A stretch of 64,000 nucleotides of DNA from Clostridia bacterium (lineage in GTDB: Bacteria > Bacillota > Clostridia > Oscillospirales > Acutalibacteraceae), in contig JAFYLQ010000064.1 in assembly GCA_017550105.1 (NCBI GenBank), positions 31,157-95,156 of the forward strand, written 5' to 3'. Numbering within the stretch: position 1 is the stretch's first letter; the number at the start of each line of letters is the position of its first letter. A program made the position numbers and the translations under genes. This document shows, piece after piece, positions 47,567-58,000 of the stretch. The notes under the pieces were generated by a model. That model ran no database searches, had not been told where the DNA came from, and saw nothing but the letters and a program-made list of their open reading frames with translations.

Positions 47567-49612
47567 ATGAAAAATTATGAGATTCTTGCCCCTGCAGGGG
47601 CGTACGAGCAATTACGTGCGGCAGTAATCTGCGGTGCAGATGCAGTGTATCTGGGTGCGGGTAATTTTAATGCAAGGCGTAATGCTCAGAACTTTACAAA
47701 TGAAGATTTAAACGAAGCGGTAAAATACTGCCATCTTCGTAACGTGAGGGTTTACGTTACGCTCAACACCCTTGTTTTTGACAAGGAATTACCCGACCTT
47801 TATGAAACGGTAAAAGCCATTGCAAAAAGTGGTGCAGATGCAGTTATTGTGCAGGATTTTGCTACCGTTAAAGCCGTCAAGGAGGTCTGTGCCGACCTTC
47901 CCTTACACGCCTCAACCCAAATGGCGGTTCACAACGTATCGGGTGCTTTATATCTTCAGGAGCTCGGCTTTTCACGTATCGTTCTTGCCCGTGAATTGTC
48001 CCTTGAGGAAATCAGAGAAATCCGAAAAAACGTTACCACTGAGCTTGAGGTTTTCGTTCACGGTGCTCATTGTATGAGCACCTCGGGTAACTGCTACCTT
48101 TCTGCAATGCTCGGTGAAAGAAGCGGTAACCGAGGCCTTTGTGCACAGGGTTGCCGACTCAACTGGAAGAACAATCACGGCAGAGATTTTGCTCTTTCGC
48201 TCAAGGATATGTCATACCTTGACAGCATAAATGAATTGGCGGATATGGGTGTTGATTCCTTTAAAATCGAAGGACGAATGAAACGCCCCGAGTACGTTGC
48301 TGCGGCTGTTTCAAGCCTTAAAAATGCCCTTGAAGGCAGACCCTATGAAAAAGAAATTTTAAGAAGTGTATTTTCAAGAAACGGCTTTACCGACGGTTAT
48401 CTCAAGGGAAGCCGCAACACATCAATGTTCGGCTACAGAGGTAAGCAGGACGTTACCTCCGCACAAGGCGTCCTTAAAAATCTTGAAAATTTATATAAAG
48501 ATGATATTCATCCCTTGGGTGTCAAAATGGCGCTCACTCTTGAAAAAGGAAAGCCTGCAAAGCTTGAACTTTGCTCCAAAAATAAGCGGGCCATAGTTTT
48601 CGGTGAAACACCCGAAGAACCACGAAATGCACCCTTACCTAAAGAGATTGCCGAGCGTAATTTAAGCAAACTCGGAAACACCTCTTTTTATGCAGAAAGC
48701 ATTGATTTTTCAAACGAAGACGGGCTCACCCTCTCCGCATCCTCCCTTAACGCCTTACGTCGTGAGGGTATTGAAAAAATTGAAAAGCTTATTACCGAAG
48801 CCGACCGAGAAATCAACGACGTCAGTCCCTCTCCGAATCCACCCTACTACCCCTTGCAAAAGGCAACAACAAGGGTGCGACTTGAAAGCTTTTCTCAATA
48901 TACAGCTAATTTCAACAATGCAGAATTCATAATTCTGCCAATTGATGAAATACTAAAAAACGAAGCAGAAGCCACTAAAATCAACCGCCGAATTATTGCC
49001 GAATTACCCGAGCTTATTTACCCTGATGATGAAGTGAAAATTCAAGAAAAACTCGGTCTTCTCAGGGATATGGGTATCACCCACGGCTCAACGGGTAACG
49101 TTGGCGGAATAAAGCTTTTGCAGGAAGCGGATTTTACAATCCACGGTGCACACGGTCTTAACATTACCAACACAAATGCCCTTGATTTTTATAAATCCCA
49201 AGGGCTCAGGGATACTGTAATATCCTTTGAGCTTTCCGAAAAAAACATCAAAAGTCTCGGCAACGACTTACCCCGAGGAATTTACGTTTACGGACATTTA
49301 CCGCTTATGCTTATGCGTGCGTGTCCTCAAAAAAGTGATGCAGGTTGCGGTAAATGTAGCGGAAAAACCTACCTTACAGACCGCAAGGGAATTAAATTCC
49401 CCTTGCTTTGCCGAGATAAAAAATATTCCGTACTGCACAATAGCGTACCCCTTTACATAGGCGACAAAAAGTTCAGCTCCGTTGATTTTCTCGTCCTATA
49501 CTTCACCACCGAAGCCCCCGATGAATGCGCACAAATTTATGAAGCCTTTTGTAATAATGATAACATTTCCGGTGCGAAAACCAACGGACTTTTCTACCGA
49601 GAACTCTTATAA
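47567..49612 (+). CDS. U32-family protein with C-terminal extension (DUF3656)
   Basis: A 681-residue paralog of the previous protein. Its N-terminal 400 residues show YEILAPAGAYEQL, GADAVYLGAG, VHGAHCMSTSGNCYLS and NRGLCAQGCRL. The rest (about 410-681) includes a DUF3656-like domain and a second half-barrel with another Cys set, CPQKSDAGCGKC. The two tandem paralogs probably act on different positions of RNA. The exact role is unknown. Confidence 0.88.
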   Translation: MKNYEILAPAGAYEQLRAAVICGADAVYLGAGNFNARRNAQNFTNEDLNEAVKYCHLRNVRVYVTLNTLVFDKELPDLYETVKAIAKSGADAVIVQDFATVKAVKEVCADLPLHASTQMAVHNVSGALYLQELGFSRIVLARELSLEEIREIRKNVTTELEVFVHGAHCMSTSGNCYLSAMLGERSGNRGLCAQGCRLNWKNNHGRDFALSLKDMSYLDSINELADMGVDSFKIEGRMKRPEYVAAAVSSLKNALEGRPYEKEILRSVFSRNGFTDGYLKGSRNTSMFGYRGKQDVTSAQGVLKNLENLYKDDIHPLGVKMALTLEKGKPAKLELCSKNKRAIVFGETPEEPRNAPLPKEIAERNLSKLGNTSFYAESIDFSNEDGLTLSASSLNALRREGIEKIEKLITEADREINDVSPSPNPPYYPLQKATTRVRLESFSQYTANFNNAEFIILPIDEILKNEAEATKINRRIIAELPELIYPDDEVKIQEKLGLLRDMGITHGSTGNVGGIKLLQEADFTIHGAHGLNITNTNALDFYKSQGLRDTVISFELSEKNIKSLGNDLPRGIYVYGHLPLMLMRACPQKSDAGCGKCSGKTYLTDRKGIKFPLLCRDKKYSVLHNSVPLYIGDKKFSSVDFLVLYFTTEAPDECAQIYEAFCNNDNISGAKTNGLFYRELL

Positions 49613-49624
49613 AGGAGTGATAAG

Positions 49625-51172
49625 ATGTCTAAAAAAACCGCTATAATTATCGGTGCGGGCCCCGCAGGTCTTACGGCGGCTTACGAGCTTTTAAAAAACA
49701 CCGATATAATTCCCCTTGTCCTTGAAGAAAGTGAATTTACGGGCGGTATTTCACGTACGGCAGAGCACAACGGCAACCGTATGGATATTGGCGGTCACCG
49801 TTTCTTTTCTAAAAATGAAAAGGTAAACGAGCTTTGGCAGGAGCTTATGCCCTTACAAGGCGCACCCTCCTTTGACGATATTAAAACAGGCACTCTTAAG
49901 GTGCTTAATCCCGAAGGTCCTGACCCCGAAGCGGACGAAAAGGTTTTGCTTTTAAGAAACCGTGTTTCAAGAATTTATTACCTTAGGAAATTCTTTGACT
50001 ACCCCATTTCCTTAAAGCCCGAAACCTTTATAAATATGGGTCTTTCCCGTACCTTTAAAGCAGGATGCGGATATTTAAAATCCTGTGTTTCCAAAAAAGA
50101 TGAAACCTCCCTTGAAAACTTTTATATCAACCGTTTCGGCAAGCCCCTTTACGAGATGTTTTTTGAAGATTACACCGAAAAATTATGGGGTATAAATCCT
50201 AAATACATTGCCGCGGATTGGGGCGCACAAAGAGTAAAAGGCTTATCACTCACAAAAGCCGTAATAAATGTTTTAACTAAACCTTTCAAAAAGAAAGAGG
50301 ACACCGAAACTTCACTTATTGAACAGTTTTATTACCCTAAAAAGGGACCTGGTCAACTTTGGGAAACTCTCGCGGAAGAAGTTGAAAAACTCGGTGGTAA
50401 AATTTTACGTGAAAATTCAGTTAAGACAATTACCCTTGAAGGCAAAAACATAAAATCAATCGGTGTAGAAACCAAAGACGGTTTCGTTGAATACAAAGCG
50501 GATTATTATATTTCCACAATGCCGATTAAAGACCTTGTTAACGGTATGGGTGAGGAAGTACCCAACACGGTAAAAGACATCGCCCTTAATCTTCCGTACA
50601 GGGATTTTATGACCGTTGGTGTGCTTGTTGATAAGCTTCTTCTTGAAAACAAAACCAAACATAAAACTCTCGGAAACATCGTCCCCGACTGTTGGATTTA
50701 CATTCAGGAAAGAGATGTTAAATTAGGCAGACTTCAGATATTCAATAACTGGTCACCATATATGGTAAAAGACCCTGAAAACACCGTATGGGTGGGACTC
50801 GAATATTTCTGCAACGAGGGTGACGAATACTGGAATATGTCCGACAGAGATTTTACAGATTTCGCCCTTGATGAATTAGAAAAAATCGGCATTATCAATA
50901 AATCGGATGTCAAAGATACGGTAAGAATCAAAGTAAAAAAAGCATACCCCGCATACTTCGGCACGTATAACGAATTCCACAAAGTGCGCGAGTATCTTGA
51001 CGGCATAGATAATCTGTACTGTATCGGCAGAAACGGTATGCACCGTTACAACAATATGGACCACTCAATGCTTACGGCTATTGAGGCGGTAAAATGTATA
51101 AAAGACAATTCTCTCAGTAAATCCCGTATATGGGATGTAAATACAGAGCAAGAATACCACGAGGAAAAATAA
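49625..51172 (+). CDS. FAD-dependent oxidoreductase, UDP-galactopyranose-mutase-like
   Basis: A 515-residue flavoprotein. The N-terminus [17 protein letters not shown] and [11 protein letters not shown] plus GGHRFFSKN fits the amine-oxidase/protoporphyrinogen-oxidase-like group often found in sugar or cell-envelope clusters. The end has [16 protein letters not shown]. The substrate is unknown. It follows the U32 gene by 12 bases and ends in a strong terminator. Confidence 0.82.
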   Translation: MSKKTAIIIGAGPAGLTAAYELLKNTDIIPLVLEESEFTGGISRTAEHNGNRMDIGGHRFFSKNEKVNELWQELMPLQGAPSFDDIKTGTLKVLNPEGPDPEADEKVLLLRNRVSRIYYLRKFFDYPISLKPETFINMGLSRTFKAGCGYLKSCVSKKDETSLENFYINRFGKPLYEMFFEDYTEKLWGINPKYIAADWGAQRVKGLSLTKAVINVLTKPFKKKEDTETSLIEQFYYPKKGPGQLWETLAEEVEKLGGKILRENSVKTITLEGKNIKSIGVETKDGFVEYKADYYISTMPIKDLVNGMGEEVPNTVKDIALNLPYRDFMTVGVLVDKLLLENKTKHKTLGNIVPDCWIYIQERDVKLGRLQIFNNWSPYMVKDPENTVWVGLEYFCNEGDEYWNMSDRDFTDFALDELEKIGIINKSDVKDTVRIKVKKAYPAYFGTYNEFHKVREYLDGIDNLYCIGRNGMHRYNNMDHSMLTAIEAVKCIKDNSLSKSRIWDVNTEQEYHEEK

Positions 51173-51175
51173 CAA

Positions 51176-51212
51176 TTAGCTGTAAAAAACGATTGTTTTT
51201 TACAGCTAATTT
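51176..51212 (+). terminator. Terminator of the FAD oxidoreductase gene
   Basis: TTAGCTGTAAAAAA and its complement form a 14-bp stem with a CGATTG loop, ending with TTTTAT. Confidence 0.85.
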
Positions 51213-51298
51213 TATATAAAAACATTCACAAAGTTTTTTTGACCAAAATGTTAACAAGTTCATTTCTTCGTCATAATGTTGCAATATTCGCACGCTCG

Positions 51299-51317
51299 TT
51301 TGTGCAATTATCACAAA
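51299..51317. promoter_or_regulatory. Operator-like site 1
   Basis: TTTGTG and CACAAA are separated by seven bases. A site of the same layout lies 78 bases downstream. The arms resemble CRP/FNR-type half-sites, but the spacing is one short of the E. coli CRP form. Confidence 0.45.
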
Positions 51318-51377
51318 TAATAATGGACTGCAAAAACCATTTTGTATAACTCTCAAACAGTTTTTGAACCTTTTGTC

Positions 51378-51394
51378 TTGTGAATTTTGCACAA
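51378..51394. promoter_or_regulatory. Operator-like site 2
   Basis: TTGTG and CACAA are separated by seven bases. It overlaps the larger inverted repeat 51388-51417 and lies upstream of the -35 box. Confidence 0.45.
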
Positions 51395-51417
51395 ACACAA
51401 CTATCACTGTTTGTGCA
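51388..51417. promoter_or_regulatory. Perfect 10-bp inverted repeat before the promoter
   Basis: TGCACAAACA and TGTTTGTGCA enclose ten bases. It ends seven bases before the -35 box at 51425. It may be an activator site or a DNA-loop operator. Confidence 0.55.
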
Positions 51418-51424
51418 CTATGCC

Positions 51425-51452
51425 TTGACTTTTCAGAAGAATATGCTATAAT
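51425..51452 (+). promoter_or_regulatory. Promoter of the 48-residue gene
   Basis: TTGACT and a perfect TATAAT stand 16 bases apart, 34 bases before the ATG. Confidence 0.75.
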
Positions 51453-51485
51453 AAAGTCACAAATTAAAGGAAAGGAGCCGATACT

Positions 51486-51632
51486 ATGTTATATCGCGAA
51501 ATCACTAACAATCTTCTCAAAGAAGAAATCACTAACAATCTTCTCAAAGAAATTGAAGAAACAAAGGGCTTCTCCTTAAAGAAGCTTTTCAAGATTATCG
51601 AGCTTAACGGTATTCTTAAAGAGATGCAGTAA
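51486..51632 (+). CDS. Small 48-residue protein with an internal duplication
   Basis: The reading frame ATG 51486 to TAA 51632 has a strong AAAGGAAAGGAG site eight to nine bases upstream and its own promoter. The product is charged and amphipathic; the segment EITNNLLK occurs twice in a row (residues 5-12 and 14-21), from an exact 27-base tandem repeat. The C-terminal KKLFKIIELNGILKEM looks like a basic amphipathic helix. No homology is recognised. It might be a regulator, a toxin-like peptide or a secreted helical peptide; the function is unknown. Confidence 0.75.
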   Translation: MLYREITNNLLKEEITNNLLKEIEETKGFSLKKLFKIIELNGILKEMQ

Positions 51633-51654
51633 TCCTGCCTCTTAACGCAAAAAA

Positions 51655-51703
51655 CCCCGGACAGCCTTTTCACTCATATTAATCGCTGAAAAGGACTCCG
51701 GAG
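51655..51703 (+). terminator. Hairpin after the 48-residue gene
   Basis: CCGGACAGCCTTTTCA pairs, with mismatches, with TGAAAAGGACTCCGG. No clear U-run follows; it may be a processing stem or weak terminator. Confidence 0.5.
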
Positions 51704-51730
51704 TTAATATATAAACGTTTCATAAAGCCC

Positions 51731-51771
51731 AAAACAACAAGTCGCAAAAAAGCGGCTTGTTGTTTTTTTTT
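51731..51771 (+). terminator. Strong terminator before the GH3 gene
   Basis: AACAACAAGTCGC and GCGGCTTGTTGTT with an A6 loop are followed by eight to nine T. Confidence 0.88.
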
Positions 51772-51818
51772 ACAGATTTCAGGCAAAAAGATTATGACTT
51801 TTCACAAGCCGAACCTTC

Positions 51819-51847
51819 TTGACTACCACTATTATTTAGTTTATATT
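51819..51847 (+). promoter_or_regulatory. Promoter of the GH3 gene
   Basis: TTGACT and TATATT are 17 bases apart, 35 bases before the start codon. Confidence 0.6.
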
Positions 51848-51882
51848 TAATACTATATACAATTGCAAAAGGAGTTTTCCAA

Positions 51883-53988
51883 ATGACCAAAAACGAAGCA
51901 AGGCAAAAAGCAAAAGAGCTTGTAGCAAAAATGACCCCTGAGGAAAAAATTTCTCAGCTTTTATACAATTCTCCCGCCATTGAGCGTCTTGGCATCAAGG
52001 CTTATAACTGGTGGAACGAGGGTGCACACGGTGTTGCACGAAGCGGAACCGCCACCGTATTCCCTCACACAATCGCTATGGCGGCAACCTTTGACCCCGC
52101 CCTTATCGAAAAAATCGGTGACGTTATTTCAACCGAGGGCAGAATCAAATACAACAAGCACGTTGAATACAACGACTTTGATATTTTCAAGGGTATCACC
52201 TATTGGGCACCCAACATCAATATTTTCCGTGACCCCCGTTGGGGACGCGGTCAGGAGACCTTTGGTGAGGACCCCTTCCTTACTGCAATGCTTGGCACTT
52301 CCTTTGTTAAGGGCATTCAGGGAGACGGTGAATTCTTAAAGGGCGGCGCTTGTTCAAAGCACTATGCAGTACACTCAGGCCCCGAAAAAACACGTCACAG
52401 CTTTAACGCTATCACAAACGAGCACGACCTTTTTGAAACCTACCTTCCCGCATTCGAAAAGGCAGTTAAGGACGGTAAGGTTATCGGCGTTATGGGTGCA
52501 TACAACCGCACAAACGACGAGCCCTGCTGTGCTCACTCCTACCTTGTTTCAGACATTCTTAGAAAGCGTTGGGGCTTTGACGGCTACTACGTTTCAGACT
52601 GTGGCGCCTTAAAGAACATTTACACCTGGCACAAGTTTACCGAAACAAAGGCAGAGGCAGCAGCAGTTTCACTTAAAAACACCTGCGACCTTAACTGTGG
52701 CGAAACTTATGATGCACTTATTGATGCTTATGAAGAAGACCTTGTTACAGAGGATGATATTACCGCAGCCGCAGAAAGACTTTACACAATCCGCTTCCTT
52801 TTGGGTGAATTTGAAGAGGTAAGACCCTATTCCGATATCCCCTACTCAAAGCTCGACTGCAAGGAACACAAGGAGCTTAATATGACTGCCGCAGAGCAGT
52901 GCCTTGTTCTTCTTGAGAATAAAGACAACTACCTTCCCATTGACAAAAATACCGACAAGCGCATTGCGGTTATCGGCCCCAACTCACTTTCTGTAACCGC
53001 CCTTGAGGGTAACTACAACGCCTACGCTTCAAAATACTATCCCGTGGCTGACGGTGTTCGTGAGGTGTTCAAAAATGCCGACATCAGCGTTGAAAAGGGT
53101 TGTAACTATTGCTTTGAGCAGCTCAACCACTGGAGTGGCTTCAACAACTTATTCAGTGACGGTGTTGCCGCAGCCGCAGAAGCAGACATCACAATTCTTG
53201 CTCTCGGTCTTGACTGCTCCGTTGAGGGTGAGGACACAGGCTTTGACGACGATTACACCGCCTGCGGTGATAAAAGAACCCTCTTTCTTCCTGCAACACA
53301 GCAGAAATTGGCAGATGCAGTATGTGACGTGTGCGACAACGTTATTGTTGTGCTTATGTGCGGTAGCTCAATTGACGTTGGCGAAAAGGTAAGAAGCCAT
53401 GCGAAGGCAATTATTCACGCTTGGTACCCCGGTTCATTGGGTGGTCTTGCCGCCGCAAGACTTATTGCAGGTGAATTTTCACCCAGTGGCAAATTACCCG
53501 TTACAATTTACAACGGCAACCACGATATTCCCGATTTTGAGGATTACAGTATGAAGGGCAGAACATACCGTTACATTGACGGTGATGCACTCTACCCCTT
53601 CGGCTTCGGTCTTTCATATACTAAGTTTGATTATTCCGATTTCAAGGTTATCAACAAAACTGATGATGCTATCACAGTAAGCCTTACAGTTAAAAACACA
53701 GGCACAATGAAGGCAAAGGAAATTTCGCAGATTTACGCTTCCTACAAGGATAGCAGAACCTACACACCTCACTTCCAGCTTTGTGCGGTAAAAACCACCG
53801 AGCTTGGTGCAGGTGAGGAAGCAACCATTACAATGGATATTGATACATATTGGATTAAGGCAGTTCTTGAGGACGGTAGCCGAGTTAATCCCGATGGTGA
53901 AATCGTGCTTTATGCAGGCGGTCACCAGCCCGACAAGGTAAGCACCGCACTTACAGGTAACGCTTGTCAGGAAATTAAACTTCAATAA
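51883..53988 (+). CDS. GH3 beta-glycosidase (xylosidase/glucosidase type)
   Basis: A 701-residue protein. GRGQETFGEDP, KHYAVHSGPEKTRH (159-172) and YYVSDCGALK, whose Asp239 is the likely nucleophile, are GH3 features; the C-terminal half has the second catalytic domain and a fibronectin-like domain. The pattern is close to the beta-xylosidase branch (WWNEGAHGV). No signal peptide, so it acts on imported oligosaccharides. The next gene begins 11 bases downstream. Confidence 0.92.
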   Translation: MTKNEARQKAKELVAKMTPEEKISQLLYNSPAIERLGIKAYNWWNEGAHGVARSGTATVFPHTIAMAATFDPALIEKIGDVISTEGRIKYNKHVEYNDFDIFKGITYWAPNINIFRDPRWGRGQETFGEDPFLTAMLGTSFVKGIQGDGEFLKGGACSKHYAVHSGPEKTRHSFNAITNEHDLFETYLPAFEKAVKDGKVIGVMGAYNRTNDEPCCAHSYLVSDILRKRWGFDGYYVSDCGALKNIYTWHKFTETKAEAAAVSLKNTCDLNCGETYDALIDAYEEDLVTEDDITAAAERLYTIRFLLGEFEEVRPYSDIPYSKLDCKEHKELNMTAAEQCLVLLENKDNYLPIDKNTDKRIAVIGPNSLSVTALEGNYNAYASKYYPVADGVREVFKNADISVEKGCNYCFEQLNHWSGFNNLFSDGVAAAAEADITILALGLDCSVEGEDTGFDDDYTACGDKRTLFLPATQQKLADAVCDVCDNVIVVLMCGSSIDVGEKVRSHAKAIIHAWYPGSLGGLAAARLIAGEFSPSGKLPVTIYNGNHDIPDFEDYSMKGRTYRYIDGDALYPFGFGLSYTKFDYSDFKVINKTDDAITVSLTVKNTGTMKAKEISQIYASYKDSRTYTPHFQLCAVKTTELGAGEEATITMDIDTYWIKAVLEDGSRVNPDGEIVLYAGGHQPDKVSTALTGNACQEIKLQ

Positions 53989-53999
53989 GAGGTAAAATT

Positions 54000-54947
54000 A
54001 TGATTAACGTAGCTTTAGTGGGCACGTGGCACGTGCATTTTAACGGATATGCAAAAGAAATTCAGAATAACCCCGATTGTAAAATTACCGCCCTTTGGGA
54101 TAACGATATCACAAAGGGCAAGGAAAAGGCAGAAGAATTCGGTTGTGAATTTGTTGCAGACTACGACGAGCTTTTAAAAAGAGACGACGTCGATGCAATT
54201 ATGGTCTGCACCTCAACAGATTTGCACCACGAGGTAATAAAAAAAGCCGCCGAGGCCAAGAAGCATATTTTCACCGAAAAGGTGCTTTGCTTTACCGAGG
54301 CAGACGCCCTTGACGTGGCAAAAGCCGTAAAAGAAAATGGGATTAAATTTCTTATCTCTTTCCCTTGGCGTGGCAGAGGTGATTTCATCTGGGTTAAGGA
54401 TGCGGTTGACTCAGGCCTTATAGGTCAGGTCAACTATTGCCGTATGCGAAACGCTCATAACGGCACCCTTGCAGGTTGGCTTCCCGAAACCTTTTATGAC
54501 CCTAAAACCTGCGGCGGCGGTGCAATGATGGATTTAGGTGCCCACTCAATGTACATTCTTAACTGGCTTTTAGGTGAGCCTGAAAAGGCAAGCTCCGCAT
54601 TCACAAACGTGGTTGTTAAAACAGTTGAAGACAATGCGGTAACCGTACTCACCTACAAAAACGGTGCTATCGGTGTCAGTGAAACGGGCTTTGTTGCTCC
54701 CAACAATCCCTTTGAATTAGAAATTGTAGGTGACAAGGGTACAATCCTTGCGGGTGGCTTTTTAAACAAGCTTTGCTACAACGTGGGTGACGGTTGGATT
54801 TTCCCCAACACCCCCAAGGACAAGGACAGACCCATCGATTTATGGGTACAGTCAATAGTCAACAATACCCCAACACCCTACGGCATACACGACGCCGTAG
54901 CACTTTCAAAAACAATGGAAATGGCATACAAAAATCCTCTCGTTTAA
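54000..54947 (+). CDS. Gfo/Idh/MocA-family oxidoreductase
   Basis: A 315-residue NAD(P)-dependent sugar oxidoreductase with an N-terminal Rossmann start VALVGTWHVHFNGYA, EKVL at the place of the usual EKP, and GGGAMMDLGAHSM for the substrate region. It probably acts on a sugar released by the GH3 enzyme of the same operon. The exact sugar is unknown. Confidence 0.88.
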   Translation: MINVALVGTWHVHFNGYAKEIQNNPDCKITALWDNDITKGKEKAEEFGCEFVADYDELLKRDDVDAIMVCTSTDLHHEVIKKAAEAKKHIFTEKVLCFTEADALDVAKAVKENGIKFLISFPWRGRGDFIWVKDAVDSGLIGQVNYCRMRNAHNGTLAGWLPETFYDPKTCGGGAMMDLGAHSMYILNWLLGEPEKASSAFTNVVVKTVEDNAVTVLTYKNGAIGVSETGFVAPNNPFELEIVGDKGTILAGGFLNKLCYNVGDGWIFPNTPKDKDRPIDLWVQSIVNNTPTPYGIHDAVALSKTMEMAYKNPLV

Positions 54948-54965
54948 AACGAGAGGATTTTTGCA
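54935..54965 (+). terminator. Terminator of the GH3/oxidoreductase operon
   Basis: AATCCTCTCGTTT and its complement with the stop codon inside the stem are followed by TTTTT. Confidence 0.88.
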
Positions 54966-55045
54966 ACTAAGTTTGCCTATGGCAAGTGAAGTTACTGCGT
55001 AGTGAAGTTGCAAGCAGTGAAGTTTGCTTTGCAAGTGATTTTGAG
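54966..55045. repeat. Degenerate tandem AAGTTTGC/GCAAGTG repeat
   Basis: The unit AAGTTTGC...GCAAGTG recurs about four times with variation, each forming a small TTGC/GCAA hairpin. It separates two converging genes. Confidence 0.6.
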
Positions 55046-55062
55046 GCAAACTTAACTTCAAT

Positions 55063-58000
55063 TTACATCAACGCGTAATTCACCACTGACTGATAATCAA
55101 CTATCGTCAATTCATCGTCCCGATTGATGTCACCCGCGTGGAAATAATTTCCCAACAGCTCTTTGTGTCCGTTTACTACTTGCTCCGTTGCAGAGGCGTC
55201 AATAACGTCAACTGCGCTATCACCATTCACATCACCTTTAACAATCAAAGTGTACATTTCCGATATAGCAGAATTTTTGTAAATAAAAAACATTGAACCG
55301 GTACCGTAAAATTTGCCCGATAAATTACCAAAAGAAGCTATGTCATCAACTGTTATTGTTTTTTGAGTACCAACTATATTTGATAAATCTTTTTGAACAA
55401 ACTGCGCAGTGTAAATGAGTTTGTTGTCAAAATCAATTTCACTTTTATCTTTTGCAAATATATAATATGTTTGATTTTGGCAGATCGAGCTTGTTATATC
55501 AAACTCGTTAACAACTTCACCGAACTCATCTATATCTGTACTGGTCATTTCACAATAATAATACGGATATTGTTTGTATTCATTTGGCTTAAAATTTTTG
55601 TCAGTTGCACCTTCGATAATTTCTCCTGCATAATTGTTATTATAGTAAGAACCGTACCATTGATACACTCTATTAAATCCATAAGCACCGAAAGTAATTG
55701 TTTCATCACCATCGCAAAATGCACTTGGCACATCCTGGTGCAAAGCTGTGTTTTCATCCAATGCAATAAATGTTGCACCATTATCTGTTGCCCAATTTTT
55801 AACATATTCGTTAGTTGCCGAGGCATAGACAGTATAGGTATCTTTTTCAGGATGCGTGAGTGAACAACACTCAGTCAATGTTGATGGCAAAACCACAGTA
55901 ACATCTTTTTTCGTCATTTCATAGTCATTAGAGCTTGGCAAACTCTTTATAGTTTTTACTTTTGACAATTCAAGCAGTTTCAAACCACACTGAAAGTCGT
56001 TATCACAATCAAAAGTTTCTACATTAATTTTTTCAACAAACGGTAAGTCCAAACTACTCAAAATACTACAACCTTGAAATTGATGACCTTCTGAACCTCT
56101 TATGCCATGCAAAGCTTCAAGTTTAGGTGCATAGAAATCTTTCAAAAACCAACACATCTGAAAGGCATACCCATGAACTTGTTTTAATTCCGGCAAATAG
56201 GCATATCTTAAAGAAGAACGCATAAAAGCATTGATTTTAATTTCCTTTAATTTAGGAAAGTTTATCCCTTCCAATGCCCATGTTGTTGTAAATGCATATC
56301 GACCGATTGTTTCAAGATTAGGAAAATCAAGAGAAACTACATTACTCGAGCATAATCCATAGTCCTCTATGGTCGTTATGCCATTTCCTTCAACAAATAA
56401 TATGGTTTGATTAGCTTTAAAACAATTACACGGTATTGTTGTTACCGCATCCGGAAAACGAACACCCAAAAGATTTTTATCGCAGTTTTTATCAAATACA
56501 TTTGCATCTACACTTGTAACTTTTATGTTGTTTATTTCGTCAGGAATAATAAGGTCTATTGCAGTTCCGGTATAAGATGTAATCATACCCGTTTCATCAA
56601 TTGTAAACATATCATCCGTTCCCATAGTGGTGACACGATAATCTCTATAATCAAGATTACTTCTGTATTTTCCGTCTTTATACACTCTTGCGTAAACGGA
56701 TGTGGATTGTGTAAGTACAATAGGTTCTTCATACACCATATACTCATAAATTGCAGGGTCAGTATCATTTAATGTATATCGAATTTCACAGCCCTCGGGT
56801 GCCTTCAATTCTACCACTATCTTCTCATGATATTTTCCTTCCGGAGTAACAAAGGTTACTGTAGGTAATTGCTCTAAACCACAAGCAGCAATAGCGTTCA
56901 AAACACCTGTACCATATAAATAGTTAATTCCGTCAACATTAAAGGGTGATGCTGTTGATGTTATCTTTTCCTTCATTTCGTTAGGTGTAGCATCAGGAAA
57001 TAATGTTAAATACATTGCACAAACACTGGCTACCATTGGTGACGAGAAAGATGTACCCGATGCATATCCATACCTGTTTCCTGTTGCAACCATTGGAAGG
57101 TCGATACCAGGTGCACACAAAGCTACATTATCGCCATAATACCCACCATACGGAGTATTGTTATCTGCAGAAGATGATATACTGAAACTATACGGGGAGC
57201 AATCAGGAAAAGTTGGGAAATTGTTTGTGTTATCACCACCGTTTTCTACCGCAGCAGTTATTAATATGCCTGATTTATAAACCTCTTCCATTACATCAAG
57301 AGCATATGTGAAATTTTCTATATCGTCATAACAACCAAAGCTGGTACTTATTATGTCAACTCCGTCAAGCTTGGCTTTCAACATAGCTGTTGCGGCTCGA
57401 ACCATTGAGGAGGTATCGTTTTTGGAACTAAAAACCTTATAAGCAGCTACTTTTACATTGGACGGGGTGTTATCAACAATTATGCTTGCAACAGCATTAC
57501 CGTGCCAATCATCATACTCGCATTCCTCGCTGTTCCAATCTCCGATTCGGGTTGTATTGTAGTATGTTCGTTTAATTCTGTCTTTTAAAAATTCATTTTC
57601 TGTTTCAATTCCTGTATCTATAATACCAACAACAATTTCCCTTTTGCCTAAATTGTTATCCTCAATATATTTTTTAACATCATAAGTACCACTAACATAA
57701 CCGCCCCATGATTCAAGACATTTGGGAACTTCGTAGGAGTCCTCCTCGCTTGTTAAAGTGACATCTCCATTTCGAAGATAAACAGGACTATCCACATCAA
57801 CATCAGTAATATAACGTGCGTTTTTATATTCCTCGTAAGCAGACTGTGTATCTTGTTCATTTTCAAACTGAATTATATAGTAATCTTTATATCCGCTTAC
57901 TATTTCAACAGAATTGAATTTTTCAGGATATTTATCACTTTTCACAACTAATCGGCATGAAGAAAAATCCAAAGTATCATCGTCGTCACTTGCAACAACT

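Noticed and set aside
51486-51580. CRISPR-like repeat at the 48-residue gene
   Set aside because: There are only two adjacent 27-base units with no spacer. It is an in-frame duplication within a coding sequence.
55393-55863. Open frame of 156 residues opposite the subtilase gene
   Set aside because: It is the shadow of the dockerin end of a gene with intact catalytic residues. The predicted product is a cysteine-rich hydrophobic string without recognisable pattern.
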